Positions 27,532 through 35,291 of a DNA stretch of 64,000 nt are shown here, in pieces; position 1 is the first letter of the stretch, and each line of letters begins with the position of its first letter. The position numbers and the translations under genes are program-made. The stretch is from Kocuria soli (GTDB lineage Bacteria; Actinomycetota; Actinomycetes; Actinomycetales; Micrococcaceae), in assembly GCF_003797835.1 (NCBI RefSeq), contig NZ_RKMF01000002.1:1-64000 (forward strand), read 5' to 3'. The notes under the pieces were generated by a model that saw nothing but the letters and a program-made list of their open reading frames with translations, was not told where the DNA came from and did not search any database.

Positions 27532-27574
27532 GACGGCGCCCGATCCGCATCAAGCATGCGGGGCGGGCGCCGTC
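27532..27574 (+). terminator. Terminator after tig
   Basis: GACGGCGCCC (27532-27541) pairs with GGGCGCCGTC (27565-27574), with an inner CCGCAT/ATGCGG extension, followed by GTCGTGT. The remaining gap to clpP1 (27575-27781) must carry the clpP promoter; CATTAGGCT near 27670 resembles a -10 region. Confidence 0.75.
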
Positions 27575-27781
27575 GTCGTGTACGGAGGACTTCGGGTGCC
27601 CTGCCCGGGTGACAGACATGCCGCCAGCGAACAATGCACCGGCAACCGAACACGGCGGCACGTGGTCCATTAGGCTCGAACGCGACCGATCGGACCCGCT
27701 ACGTGGCGCCTCAAGACGCGTCAGGTACGGGTGACCCGGTGAGAACCGGGAACTGAAGACACGCGAAAGAGGGATGCACTC

Positions 27782-28429
27782 ATGACCTCCCCGATCACCC
27801 CTGCGCAGCAGTCTCAGCCGCGCATGGACAGCCAGCCCGTCGCCGGGCAGGACGACTACGTCTACAACCGCCTGCTCAAGGAACGCATCATCTGGTTGGG
27901 TTCCCAGGTGGAGGACCGCAACGCCAACCTGATCTGCTCGCAGATGCTCCTGCTCTCGGCGGAGGACCCGGAGGCGGACATCTACCTCTACATCAACTCC
28001 CCGGGCGGTTCGGTGACCGCCGGCATGGCGATCTACGACACCATGCAGCTGATCCCCAACGACGTCGTCACCGTGGCCACCGGCCTGGCGGCTTCCATGG
28101 GGCAGTTCCTGCTCTCCTCCGGAACCCCCGGCAAGCGCTACGCCACCCCGAACACCCGCATCCTCATGCACCAGCCCTCGGGCGGCATGGGCGGTACGGC
28201 CTCCGACGTTCGGGTTCAGGCCGAGCTGATCATGGACATGAAGCGTCGCCTCGCGGAATTGACGGCCGAACAGACCGGCCAGTCGATCGAGAGGATCCTC
28301 GAGGACAACGACCGCGACAACTGGTTCACCGCGGAACGCGGCCTGGAGTACGGCTTCTTCGACCACATCGCCCAGAACGCCTCCGGTGTCTCCGGTGGCG
28401 GCGGGACCATGAAGGACCAAGAGGACTGA
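27782..28429 (+). CDS. clpP1: ATP-dependent Clp protease proteolytic subunit 1
   Basis: This 215-residue serine protease subunit has the triad Ser105 (GLAASMGQ), His130 (ILMHQPSGG) and Asp175 (EDNDRDNWF). It forms the degradation chamber together with ClpP2 and is fed by ClpX or ClpC. The N-terminal ~25 residues are a likely propeptide rich in Gln/Pro/Ser. AGAGGG precedes the ATG. The gene is 52 bases upstream of clpP2. In actinobacteria both subunits are normally needed for an active heteromeric protease. Confidence 0.95.
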   Translation: MTSPITPAQQSQPRMDSQPVAGQDDYVYNRLLKERIIWLGSQVEDRNANLICSQMLLLSAEDPEADIYLYINSPGGSVTAGMAIYDTMQLIPNDVVTVATGLAASMGQFLLSSGTPGKRYATPNTRILMHQPSGGMGGTASDVRVQAELIMDMKRRLAELTAEQTGQSIERILEDNDRDNWFTAERGLEYGFFDHIAQNASGVSGGGGTMKDQED

Positions 28430-28481
28430 GCCTCAGGGCCCCCGTAACGCTTCAGGTCTAACGAACAAGAGGATGACTTTC

Positions 28482-29189
28482 ATGAACTCCATCTACGGAC
28501 AGACGGGCTACGGACAGTCGGGTGCTCCCGCGTACCTGCCCGGTTCGACCGCGGGCTCCATGCCCACCAGCCGCTACGTGCTCCCGGACTTCGAAGAGCG
28601 CACGCCCTACGGTTACCGCCGCCAGAACCCCTACACCAAGCTGTTCGAGGACCGCATCGTGTTCCTCGGCGTGCAGGTGGACGACGCCTCGGCGGACGAC
28701 ATCATGGCCCAGCTGCTGGTCCTGGAGGCCCAGGACTCGGACCGTGACATCACCATGTACATCAACTCGCCCGGTGGCTCCTTCACCGCGATGACTGCCA
28801 TCTACGACACGATGCAGTTCATCCGCCCGGAGATCCAGACCGTGTGCCTGGGCCAGGCTGCTTCCGCGGCGTCGGTGCTGCTGGCGGCAGGCACGCCGGG
28901 CAAGCGGTTGGCCCTGCCGAACGCGCGCGTGCTGATCCACCAGCCCGCCATGCAGGGGCAGGGTGGCGGACAGGCCTCGGACATCGAGATCCAGGCCAAC
29001 GAGATCGTGCGCATGCGCACCTGGCTCGAGGACACCATGGCCTTGCACACCGGCAAGACCTCCGAGGAGATCAACCGCGACATCGAACGCGACAAGATCC
29101 TCACGGCCACCGAGGCCAAGGACTACGGCCTGGTGGACCACGTGCTCGAGTCCCGCAAGGCCGTCAAGCCCAAGACGGTCACCCCCTGA
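28482..29189 (+). CDS. clpP2: ATP-dependent Clp protease proteolytic subunit 2
   Basis: This 235-residue ClpP paralogue has LGQAASAASVLLAAG (catalytic Ser), VLIHQPAMQ (His) and ERDKILTA (Asp region). The N-terminus is a longer Gly/Tyr/Ser-rich segment (MNSIYGQTGYGQSG) than in ClpP1. I chose ATG 28482 because AGAGG lies 9 bases upstream; the ATG at 28473 directly abuts that motif. It pairs with ClpP1 in the same transcript. A large hairpin after the stop separates it from clpX. Confidence 0.94.
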   Translation: MNSIYGQTGYGQSGAPAYLPGSTAGSMPTSRYVLPDFEERTPYGYRRQNPYTKLFEDRIVFLGVQVDDASADDIMAQLLVLEAQDSDRDITMYINSPGGSFTAMTAIYDTMQFIRPEIQTVCLGQAASAASVLLAAGTPGKRLALPNARVLIHQPAMQGQGGGQASDIEIQANEIVRMRTWLEDTMALHTGKTSEEINRDIERDKILTATEAKDYGLVDHVLESRKAVKPKTVTP

Positions 29190-29207
29190 TCGTCTGGGCC
29201 ACCACCC

Positions 29208-29268
29208 AGGTTTGACAGGCAGAAGGCCATTTCCGGAGTCCGGAGGTGGCCTTTTGCCTGTCAAACCT
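29208..29268 (+). terminator. Long terminator hairpin between clpP2 and clpX
   Basis: A 22-bp arm beginning AGGTTTGACAGGCAG (29208-29229) pairs with 29247-29268 with one G-T pair; a further TCCGGA/TCCGGA pairing closes the loop. The right arm contains CCTTTTG. It probably ends the clpP1P2 transcript, so clpX needs its own promoter. Confidence 0.75.
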
Positions 29269-29332
29269 TGTCCCGTCCACGACGACGGAGGTGCCCTCGG
29301 TGCGCTGTCCGGCCGGGGTGCGTGGTGTCGCG

Positions 29333-29362
29333 TTGGTCGCCGTCGGTGTGCTCGCGTATCGT
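29333..29362 (+). promoter_or_regulatory. Candidate clpX promoter
   Basis: TTGGTC (29333-29338) and TATCGT (29357-29362) are separated by 18 bases and lie between the upstream terminator and the clpX start 79 bases downstream. This is a housekeeping-like -35/-10 pair judged by eye only. Confidence 0.35.
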
Positions 29363-29440
29363 GGGTTTCCCAGGGCAGTCAATGACGACCCATGCCCAAT
29401 ATGTCCTACCGCACCAGACCACGAGCTCCAAGGAGTGCAC

Positions 29441-30730
29441 ATGGCCCGCATCGGCGAAAGCGCTGATCTGCTTAAGTGCTCTTTCTGCGGGAAGAGTCAG
29501 AAGCAGGTCCGCAAGCTCATTGCCGGGCCCGGCGTCTACATCTGCGATGAGTGCATCGAACTCTGCAACGAGATCATCGAGGAGGAGCTGACGGAGGTCG
29601 AGGGCTCCGACGAAACGGCTCTGCCGACTCCGCGGGAGATCTTCGAGCACCTCCAGCAGTACGTGGTCGGGCAGGAAACCGCCAAGCGCGCGCTGTCCGT
29701 GGCCGTCTACAACCACTACAAGCGGGTGCGGGCTTCCCAGTCGGGCAAGCCGTTGCAGCTGGCCACGGCCGCCGGCGAAGAGGACGTGGAGATCGCCAAG
29801 TCCAACATCCTGTTGGTCGGCCCCACGGGTTCCGGCAAGACCTACCTGGCGCAGTCCCTGGCCCGCCGTTTGAACGTTCCGTTCGCGGTCGCCGATGCCA
29901 CCTCTCTCACGGAGGCCGGTTACGTGGGCGAGGACGTGGAGAACATCCTGCTCAAGCTGATCCAGGCCGCTGATTTCGACGTCAAGCGAGCTGAGTCCGG
30001 GATCATCTACATCGACGAGATCGACAAGATTTCCCGCAAGTCCGAGAACCCTTCGATCACCCGTGACGTCTCCGGAGAGGGCGTACAGCAGGCGCTGCTC
30101 AAGATCCTGGAAGGGACGGTTGCCTCCGTTCCGCCGCAGGGTGGCCGCAAGCATCCGCAGCAGGAGTTCATCCAGATCGACACCACCAACGTGTTGTTCA
30201 TCGTGGCCGGTGCCTTCGCCGGTCTGGAGGACATCGTGGAGTCGCGCGCGGGTAAGACATCCATCGGTTTCGGTGCGCCCATGGAGCAGATCACCCACGG
30301 GCCGGTCTCCGAACTTATGGGCAAGGTCATGCCGGAAGATCTGCTCAAGTTCGGCTTGATCCCGGAGTTCATCGGTCGTCTGCCGATCATTACCGCCTTG
30401 AAAGAACTCTCTGACGAGGACCTCAAGCGCATTCTGGTGGAGCCCAAGAACGCGCTGACCAAGCAATACCAGAAGATGTTCGACCTGGACGGCGTCACCC
30501 TGACCTTCACGCCCGAGGCGCTGCAGGCCATTGCCGAAAAGGCGATCGAACGGGGCACCGGCGCCCGCGGTCTGCGAGCCATCATGGAGGAGGTCCTGCT
30601 TCCCGTGATGTTCGACCTCCCCACGGTCGACGACGCGGTGGAAGTCGTGGTGGATGCCGAGTGCGTGACCGACGGTGTCACGCCGCGGGTCATCACCGAG
30701 GAACCGGCCGACGAATCCAAGTCGGCCTGA
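29441..30730 (+). CDS. clpX: ATP-dependent Clp protease ATP-binding subunit ClpX
   Basis: This 429-residue AAA+ unfoldase delivers substrates to ClpP1P2. It has the N-terminal zinc-binding domain (CSFCGK then CDECIELC), Walker A GPTGSGKT, the pore loop GYVGEDVE, Walker [11 protein letters not shown] and sensor 2 [17 protein letters not shown] lies 5 bases before ATG 29441. The longer in-frame reading upstream runs into the terminator and is rejected. The length is normal. The next gene (DUF1697) follows after 18 bases and may be read through. Confidence 0.96.
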   Translation: MARIGESADLLKCSFCGKSQKQVRKLIAGPGVYICDECIELCNEIIEEELTEVEGSDETALPTPREIFEHLQQYVVGQETAKRALSVAVYNHYKRVRASQSGKPLQLATAAGEEDVEIAKSNILLVGPTGSGKTYLAQSLARRLNVPFAVADATSLTEAGYVGEDVENILLKLIQAADFDVKRAESGIIYIDEIDKISRKSENPSITRDVSGEGVQQALLKILEGTVASVPPQGGRKHPQQEFIQIDTTNVLFIVAGAFAGLEDIVESRAGKTSIGFGAPMEQITHGPVSELMGKVMPEDLLKFGLIPEFIGRLPIITALKELSDEDLKRILVEPKNALTKQYQKMFDLDGVTLTFTPEALQAIAEKAIERGTGARGLRAIMEEVLLPVMFDLPTVDDAVEVVVDAECVTDGVTPRVITEEPADESKSA

Positions 30731-30748
30731 GTCACCCGAGGACTTCGG

Positions 30749-31294
30749 ATGGGCCGCGTCGTCGTTCTCCTGCGCGGCATCAACGTGGGTGGGCGGCACA
30801 AGGTGCCCATGGCGCGGCTGCGTGAGCTGGCGACCGATGCGGGGCTGACCGACTGCGTCACCTACATCCAGTCGGGGAACCTGGTGGCTTCTGATCCGCT
30901 GAACCGGGAACCGGCAGCCTTGACCGATGAGCTGGCCGGTGCCCTGCGTGCCGCGTTCGGTTTCGAAGTTCCCACCGTGGTGGTTCCGAACCGGGAGTTC
31001 ACTGCGGCGGTGCAGCGCTGTCCGTGGCCGGAGGTCGAGGATCCCCGTTTCGTGCACGGCATCTTCTTCCCGACGGCGATCCCGGAGGACCTCGCCTCAC
31101 GCGCGCGGGCTTTCATGACGCCCGATGACCCGGACCGTGTCGAGTTCGACGGTCAGGTCATGTGGCTGTGGACGCCGCACGGGTTGTCCAAGTCCCGCGT
31201 CGCGGAGCCGATCACGCGGCTGGCCCTCCCGGACGGTCGCCGCGGAACGGCCCGGAATCTCCGTTCGCTGCGGGAGATCACAGCGCGGATCTGA
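30749..31294 (+). CDS. DUF1697 family protein
   Basis: This 181-residue protein has the DUF1697 pattern: [22 protein letters not shown] at the N-terminus, TYIQSGNLV, and the C-terminal GLSKSRV and [11 protein letters not shown]. The family has no established biochemical function. It has no signal or membrane segment, so it is cytoplasmic. GAGGA lies upstream of the ATG. It sits 18 bases after clpX and could be co-transcribed. Confidence 0.88.
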   Translation: MGRVVVLLRGINVGGRHKVPMARLRELATDAGLTDCVTYIQSGNLVASDPLNREPAALTDELAGALRAAFGFEVPTVVVPNREFTAAVQRCPWPEVEDPRFVHGIFFPTAIPEDLASRARAFMTPDDPDRVEFDGQVMWLWTPHGLSKSRVAEPITRLALPDGRRGTARNLRSLREITARI

Positions 31295-31407
31295 GCGCTG
31301 CAGAGCGCGACGACGGCGGCGTCGTCGTAGCGTTGGGGCAGACGAAGCGCCCGCTGTGGGTGCGCGCTGACAAGCGAAGCGGCGGAGGCCGCGTGAAGGA
31401 GACTGCG

Positions 31408-32013
31408 ATGACCGACACCGTTGATTTCTGGTTCGACCCCCTCTGCCCGTGGGCGTGGATGACGTCCCGGTGGATGGGAGAGGTCCAGCAGGTCCGTGAG
31501 GTGGACGTGAACTGGCGCATCATCTCGCTGGGGATCCTCAACGAGAACAACCCGGACAACCACCACATGGGCCACGGGGAGTCCATGTGGCTGGTGCGCG
31601 TGGTCGAGGCCGCCGCGCAGAAGCAGGGGGACGAGTACCGCAAGAAGCTCTACGACGCTATGGGTACCCGTCGTCACCCCGGAGGCATGGGTGGCGACGA
31701 GAGCCTGCTGCCCATCATCGAGGAATCCTTGGCCGAGGTCGGACTGCCCGCCGAGCTGGCGGCAGCGAAGGATTCAACCGAGTACGACGACGCCCTGCGC
31801 GCCTCCACGGAAGCGGCGCAGAAGGTGGCCGGCAAGGACATCGGAACGCCGTGCATCGCCGTCAACGGGGTGGGGTTCTTCGGGCCCGTGTTCACCCCTG
31901 CGCCCAAGGGTGAGGAAGCCGGCCGGATCTGGGACGCCGCACTGACGCTGGCTTCCTACCCCGGTTTCTACGAACTCAAGCGTGGACGGGAAAAGGGCCC
32001 CGACTTCAGCTGA
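31408..32013 (+). CDS. DsbA-like mycothiol-dependent oxidoreductase (Rv2466c-like)
   Basis: This 201-residue thioredoxin-fold protein has the active site DPLCPWAW (CPWA) near residue 10, HHMGHGESMWLVRVVE and the cis-proline region IGTPCIAVNGVGFFGPV. It resembles mycobacterial Rv2466c, a mycothiol-using reductase induced by oxidative stress. It lacks a signal peptide, so it acts in the cytoplasm. ATG 31408 has AAGGAG upstream. In mycobacteria the homologue lies next to rpiB/pepN; here it is a few kilobases away beside the sulfur-detoxification genes. Confidence 0.87.
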   Translation: MTDTVDFWFDPLCPWAWMTSRWMGEVQQVREVDVNWRIISLGILNENNPDNHHMGHGESMWLVRVVEAAAQKQGDEYRKKLYDAMGTRRHPGGMGGDESLLPIIEESLAEVGLPAELAAAKDSTEYDDALRASTEAAQKVAGKDIGTPCIAVNGVGFFGPVFTPAPKGEEAGRIWDAALTLASYPGFYELKRGREKGPDFS

Positions 32014-32028
32014 ACCACACCGGGCAGG

Positions 32029-32044
32029 ATACCCCAGGGGGTAT
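32029..32044. promoter_or_regulatory. CsoR/CstR-type operator, copy 1
   Basis: ATACCCCAGGGGGTAT is a 16-bp G/C-tract palindrome of the type bound by CsoR/CstR-family copper or persulfide sensors. It lies 48 bases upstream of the rhodanese gene start. A near-identical site (one mismatch on the reverse strand) lies at 35150-35165 before the MBL-rhodanese gene. No csoR/cstR gene is in the window. Confidence 0.75.
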
Positions 32045-32091
32045 GTGACATACTGGTGATGTCTCATTCCCTACCTGAGGAGTACTGCCTA

Positions 32092-32670
32092 ATGACCGCT
32101 CATGTCACAGAGGTGGCCCCGATCACGCTGTTGACCTGGATGCAGGACGGCAACGTCACTGTGGTGGATGTCCGTTCTGCTGCGGAGTTCGAGTCCCTGC
32201 ACATCCGCGGCAGCTACAACGTTCCACTGCACCTGCTTTCGGAGCACGCCTCGGAGATTGCTGATCGGCTGCGGCAGCGCGTGGTCCTGGTGTGTCACTC
32301 CGGGGTGCGTGCCGAGCAAGCCCGGCAGCGTCTGAGTGCCGCAGGTCTGGAGGGCGCCCACGTTCTGGACGGTGGCGCTGCAGCATATGCGGCCGCCGGC
32401 GGCGACGTTGTGGAAGGCAAGCAGGCGTGGGCCCTGGAGCGTCAGGTGCGCATGGCGGCCGGCTCGCTGGTGTTGGCCGGTGTCGTGGGTGGGCAGATGC
32501 TCTCTCCCAAGCTGCGCCTGCTCAGCGGGGGAGTCGGCGCGGGGCTTGCGTACTCCGCGGCCTCCAACACATGCGCCATGGGCAGTGTGCTGGCCAAGAT
32601 GCCGTGGAACCGCGGCGCCCACGAAGGCACGCCACAGGACTTCCTGGATCAATTGCCGAGCGGTCGGTGA
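32092..32670 (+). CDS. Rhodanese-like sulfurtransferase with C-terminal membrane (DUF2892-like) segment
   Basis: This protein of about 192 residues starts at ATG 32092 with GAGGAG 8 bases upstream. The N-terminal ~110 residues are a rhodanese domain with DVRSAAEFESLHIRGSYNVPL and active-site cysteine in VCHSGVRA. The C-terminal part (MAAGSLVLAGVVGGQMLSP, LLSGGVGAGLAYSAASNTCAMG) is a pair of hydrophobic segments like the DUF2892 YgaP-type anchor. It would move sulfane sulfur at the membrane. It is the first gene after a CstR-type operator and is followed by a TauE-like exporter. Confidence 0.88.
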   Translation: MTAHVTEVAPITLLTWMQDGNVTVVDVRSAAEFESLHIRGSYNVPLHLLSEHASEIADRLRQRVVLVCHSGVRAEQARQRLSAAGLEGAHVLDGGAAAYAAAGGDVVEGKQAWALERQVRMAAGSLVLAGVVGGQMLSPKLRLLSGGVGAGLAYSAASNTCAMGSVLAKMPWNRGAHEGTPQDFLDQLPSGR

Positions 32671-32707
32671 GTCCCTTGCGTGTTGAGGCAGCGGCACGGT
32701 GGGCACC

Positions 32708-33571
32708 ATGAGCTGGCTCCTGATACTGACGCTGGTGCTGGCTCTCCTGATCGGGCTCTCACTGGGCACGTTGGGTGGCGGTGGTTCGATTCTGACCGTG
32801 CCCATGCTGACGTATGTGGCGGGTCTCGACCCTCGGGAAGCCATCGCCACCTCGTTGTTCGTGGTGGGTGTGACCAGTGCGATCAGCGCCCTGACGCATG
32901 CCCGGCGGGGGTTTGTCGAATGGCGTACGGGTCTGATCTTTGGTGTGACCAGCATGGCTGCGGCCTTCCTGGGCGCCATGCTCGGCGAGCACATCAGTCC
33001 CACCGCACTGATGGTCGCCTTTGCCGTGATGATGGTGGTGACGTCGGCCGCCATGATCCGAGGTCGCCGACCGTGCGAGGGTCCGAACTGTCAGCCCGAG
33101 TACTCGCGTCTGAAATTGGTTCTCATCGGGCTGGGAGTCGGCCTCGTCACGGGATTGATCGGTGCCGGTGGCGGGTTCCTGGTGGTCCCCGCGCTGGCTC
33201 TGTTGGCAGGGCTGAGCATGCCTGCGGCGGTCGGAACCTCCCTGCTGGTGATCGCCATGAATTCCTTTGCGGGGCTCGCCGGGCATCTCTCATCGGTACA
33301 GGTCCAGTGGTCGCTGGTTGCCGCTGTGACGACGACGGCGGTCCTCGGCTCACTGGTCGGTTCCAGGGTGGCCGCCAAGGTGCCTGCCCAGGTGCTGCGC
33401 AAGGGATTCGGATGGTTCGTCCTGGTCGTGGGCATTGTGGTTCTGGTGCAGGAACTGCCCGATCCGGCCGGGCTGGTACTGGCTGGAATTGCCGCTGTAA
33501 CGGGTGTGGCTGCCCTGGTCTGTCGGTTGGTTCCGGCCTGCCCCCTGGGTTCTCGGCCAGCGCCATCGTGA
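32708..33571 (+). CDS. TauE/SafE-family sulfite/organosulfonate exporter
   Basis: This 287-residue integral membrane protein has about 8 helices and the duplicated family motif (GLSLGTLGGGGSILTVPMLTY and GLVTGLIGAGGGFLVVPALAL). It is a candidate exporter for sulfite or thiosulfate, the products of persulfide oxidation. ATG 32708 is preferred; a GTG 9 bases upstream is possible, and the Shine-Dalgarno evidence is weak. It follows the rhodanese gene by 37 bases in the operator-controlled operon, matching the tauE-rhodanese arrangement of cst operons in Firmicutes. Confidence 0.87.
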   Translation: MSWLLILTLVLALLIGLSLGTLGGGGSILTVPMLTYVAGLDPREAIATSLFVVGVTSAISALTHARRGFVEWRTGLIFGVTSMAAAFLGAMLGEHISPTALMVAFAVMMVVTSAAMIRGRRPCEGPNCQPEYSRLKLVLIGLGVGLVTGLIGAGGGFLVVPALALLAGLSMPAAVGTSLLVIAMNSFAGLAGHLSSVQVQWSLVAAVTTTAVLGSLVGSRVAAKVPAQVLRKGFGWFVLVVGIVVLVQELPDPAGLVLAGIAAVTGVAALVCRLVPACPLGSRPAPS

Positions 33572-33640
33572 CTTTGTGACAAGCCGATGTCCGGACCGCA
33601 GCCGTGGTGGAAAGGCTGGCCCAGGAAGACCCATGAAGAA

Positions 33641-33679
33641 CGGAGGGCTCCTCACCGGTATCCGGTGAGGAGCCCTCCG
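33641..33679. terminator. Bidirectional terminator, 18-bp stem
   Basis: CGGAGGGCTCCTCACCGG (33641-33658) is an exact inverse of 33662-33679 with a 3-base loop. It lies between the convergent TauE-like gene and the MBL-rhodanese gene. Confidence 0.75.
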
Positions 33680-33689
33680 CATGTGGGGA

Positions 33690-35090
33690 TCAGTCGCTGA
33701 CCACGTCCCGCCCTTGCGCCATCCAGTTGTTGATGGAGCCGTCCAACTCCGCGACGTGGAAGCCGTTGTTGCGGAGCATGTTCGCCACAATCGAGCTGCG
33801 CAGACCGCTCTGGCAGTAGGTCACGATGGTGCCGTCCTGGGGGAGCCTTTCCAGGTTCCACAGGACACGGCCGCCGTGGAGCTGGTCGGCGCCGGCGATG
33901 TGGCCTCCCTGGAACTCGCTCACGGCGCGGACATCCAGGAGGAGGTCGCGGTCAAAGCCCTCGAGCTCGGCGGGGTCGATCACCTCGGGAGTCTCCTGCG
34001 GGAGACCCTCCATGGAAGCGGTGTAGCCCTTGACGTCGTCAATGCCCACGCGCACCAGGTGGTCCCAGATCTCACGTGCTGCTACGGCGTCAGGGGCCAG
34101 TAGGACCAGCGGGGCAGGATTACGGTCCGGATCCACGGCCCAGGACCCGAAGCTGGCGATCTTGCCGCCAGAGGGAATGTGCAACGCATGCTTCACAGTG
34201 CCTTGGTGAACTTCGTCAACGGAACGGGTGTCAACGAAGGACAGCGCACCGGATTCGATCTGCGGTAACAGTTGGCTCGCGGAGTACTCAGGCAGGTCGC
34301 CGCGCTCGCCGATGACAGCCGCGCCCTGGCGGTTCTGGTTCTTCATGCGCCCGAAGTAGAAGGGTGCATCGGGCTGCCCGAACAGGAGTTCGTCGACGAA
34401 GCCCGCCTCGTCGTCGTTCTCGATGTACTTGCTCCACCAGGCGTAAGTGCGCTCGTAGCCCACGGTGGTGGACGGGATGGCGCCCAGCGCCTTTCCACAT
34501 GCGGACCCTGCGCCATGCGCCGGGTAGACCTGGACGTGGTCCGGAAGGGTCAGGAACTTCTCCTTGAGGCTGCGGAACATCCGCTGAGCCCCTTCGAAGC
34601 GGGTGTCGACGCCCCCTGCGGCCTCGTCCAACAGATCGGGGCGGCCGAGGTCTCCGACGAACACGAAATCGCCGGTCAACATGTACCCGGGGGTATCGGC
34701 GAACGCGCCGTCAGTGACCAGGAAGGAGAGGTGCTCGGGAGTGTGTCCGGGCGTGTGTACGGCCTCGATCGTGATGTTGCCGATCTGGATCTTGGATCCA
34801 TCCTCGAGTCGTTCCGCGTCGAATCGGTACTGCCAGTCATCGCCACCCTCGGCGGAGACGTACATGGTTGCGCCGGTGGCGGCGGCGAGCTCGCGGGTTC
34901 CGGACAGGAAGTCTGCATGGATGTGGGTTTCGGTCACTGCCACGATCTTCATGCCGTGCTCGTCGGCCAGGCGCTGGAACACTTCGATGTCGCGGCGGGG
35001 ATCAACCACCACGGCTGTGTTCTCGCGCTGGCAGCCAATGAAGTAGCTGGCCTGAGCCAGGTCCTCGTCGTAGATGCGCTCCAAGAGCAT
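33690..35090 (-). CDS. Persulfide dioxygenase-like MBL-fold protein fused to two rhodanese domains (CstB-like)
   Basis: In this 466-residue protein residues 1-250 are a metallo-beta-lactamase domain of the ETHE1/persulfide dioxygenase type (THIHADFLSG, HTPGHTPEHLSF, TGDFVFVGDLGRPDL, YPAHGAG). Two rhodanese modules follow. The first (about 265-365) has LVLLAPDAVA where an active-site Cys is expected and is probably non-catalytic. The second has the intact CQSGLRSS. This order resembles CstB, which oxidises glutathione- or low-molecular-weight persulfide to thiosulfate or sulfite. GAGGAGG lies 6 bases before ATG 35090. Another CstR-type operator is 60 bases upstream. Confidence 0.9.
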   Translation of the reverse strand: MLLERIYDEDLAQASYFIGCQRENTAVVVDPRRDIEVFQRLADEHGMKIVAVTETHIHADFLSGTRELAAATGATMYVSAEGGDDWQYRFDAERLEDGSKIQIGNITIEAVHTPGHTPEHLSFLVTDGAFADTPGYMLTGDFVFVGDLGRPDLLDEAAGGVDTRFEGAQRMFRSLKEKFLTLPDHVQVYPAHGAGSACGKALGAIPSTTVGYERTYAWWSKYIENDDEAGFVDELLFGQPDAPFYFGRMKNQNRQGAAVIGERGDLPEYSASQLLPQIESGALSFVDTRSVDEVHQGTVKHALHIPSGGKIASFGSWAVDPDRNPAPLVLLAPDAVAAREIWDHLVRVGIDDVKGYTASMEGLPQETPEVIDPAELEGFDRDLLLDVRAVSEFQGGHIAGADQLHGGRVLWNLERLPQDGTIVTYCQSGLRSSIVANMLRNNGFHVAELDGSINNWMAQGRDVVSD

Positions 35091-35149
35091 GGGGGCCTCC
35101 TCGGGGAGTCGTAGGTACGGCGCTGGTGCGCCTCACTCGTCCCAACTTA

Positions 35150-35165
35150 ATACCCCCAGGGGTAT
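35150..35165. promoter_or_regulatory. CsoR/CstR-type operator, copy 2
   Basis: ATACCCCCAGGGGTAT, a palindrome embedded in A/T-rich TTAATA...ATATTCCC, lies 60 bases upstream of the MBL-rhodanese ATG, where it could cover the promoter. It differs from the reverse complement of copy 1 (32029-32044) by one central base. Confidence 0.78.
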
Positions 35166-35214
35166 ATTCCCAAGGCTCGACCTAAGTCCCGACGATCGAG
35201 ATGCGGCATGAAAA

Positions 35215-35278
35215 ACGCCGAGTTCGGGGTTGTTCCGCCTATTTGGTCGAATAGGCGGAACAACCCCGAACTCGGCGT
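35215..35278 (-). terminator. Terminator of valS: 29-bp perfect inverted repeat
   Basis: 35215-35243 is an exact inverse of 35250-35278 with a 6-base loop; the arms contain ACGCCGAGTTCGGGG and GTTCCGCCTATT. On the minus strand the stem is followed by a TTTTT run, so it is a strong intrinsic terminator placed 14 bases after the valS stop. Confidence 0.88.
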
Positions 35279-35291
35279 ATGGGGGAGGGCC

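Noticed and set aside
27611-27635. Possible ClgR operator upstream of clpP1
   Set aside because: Only one GCGAAC half-site (27627-27632) is present; the opposite half does not match, so the evidence is too weak.
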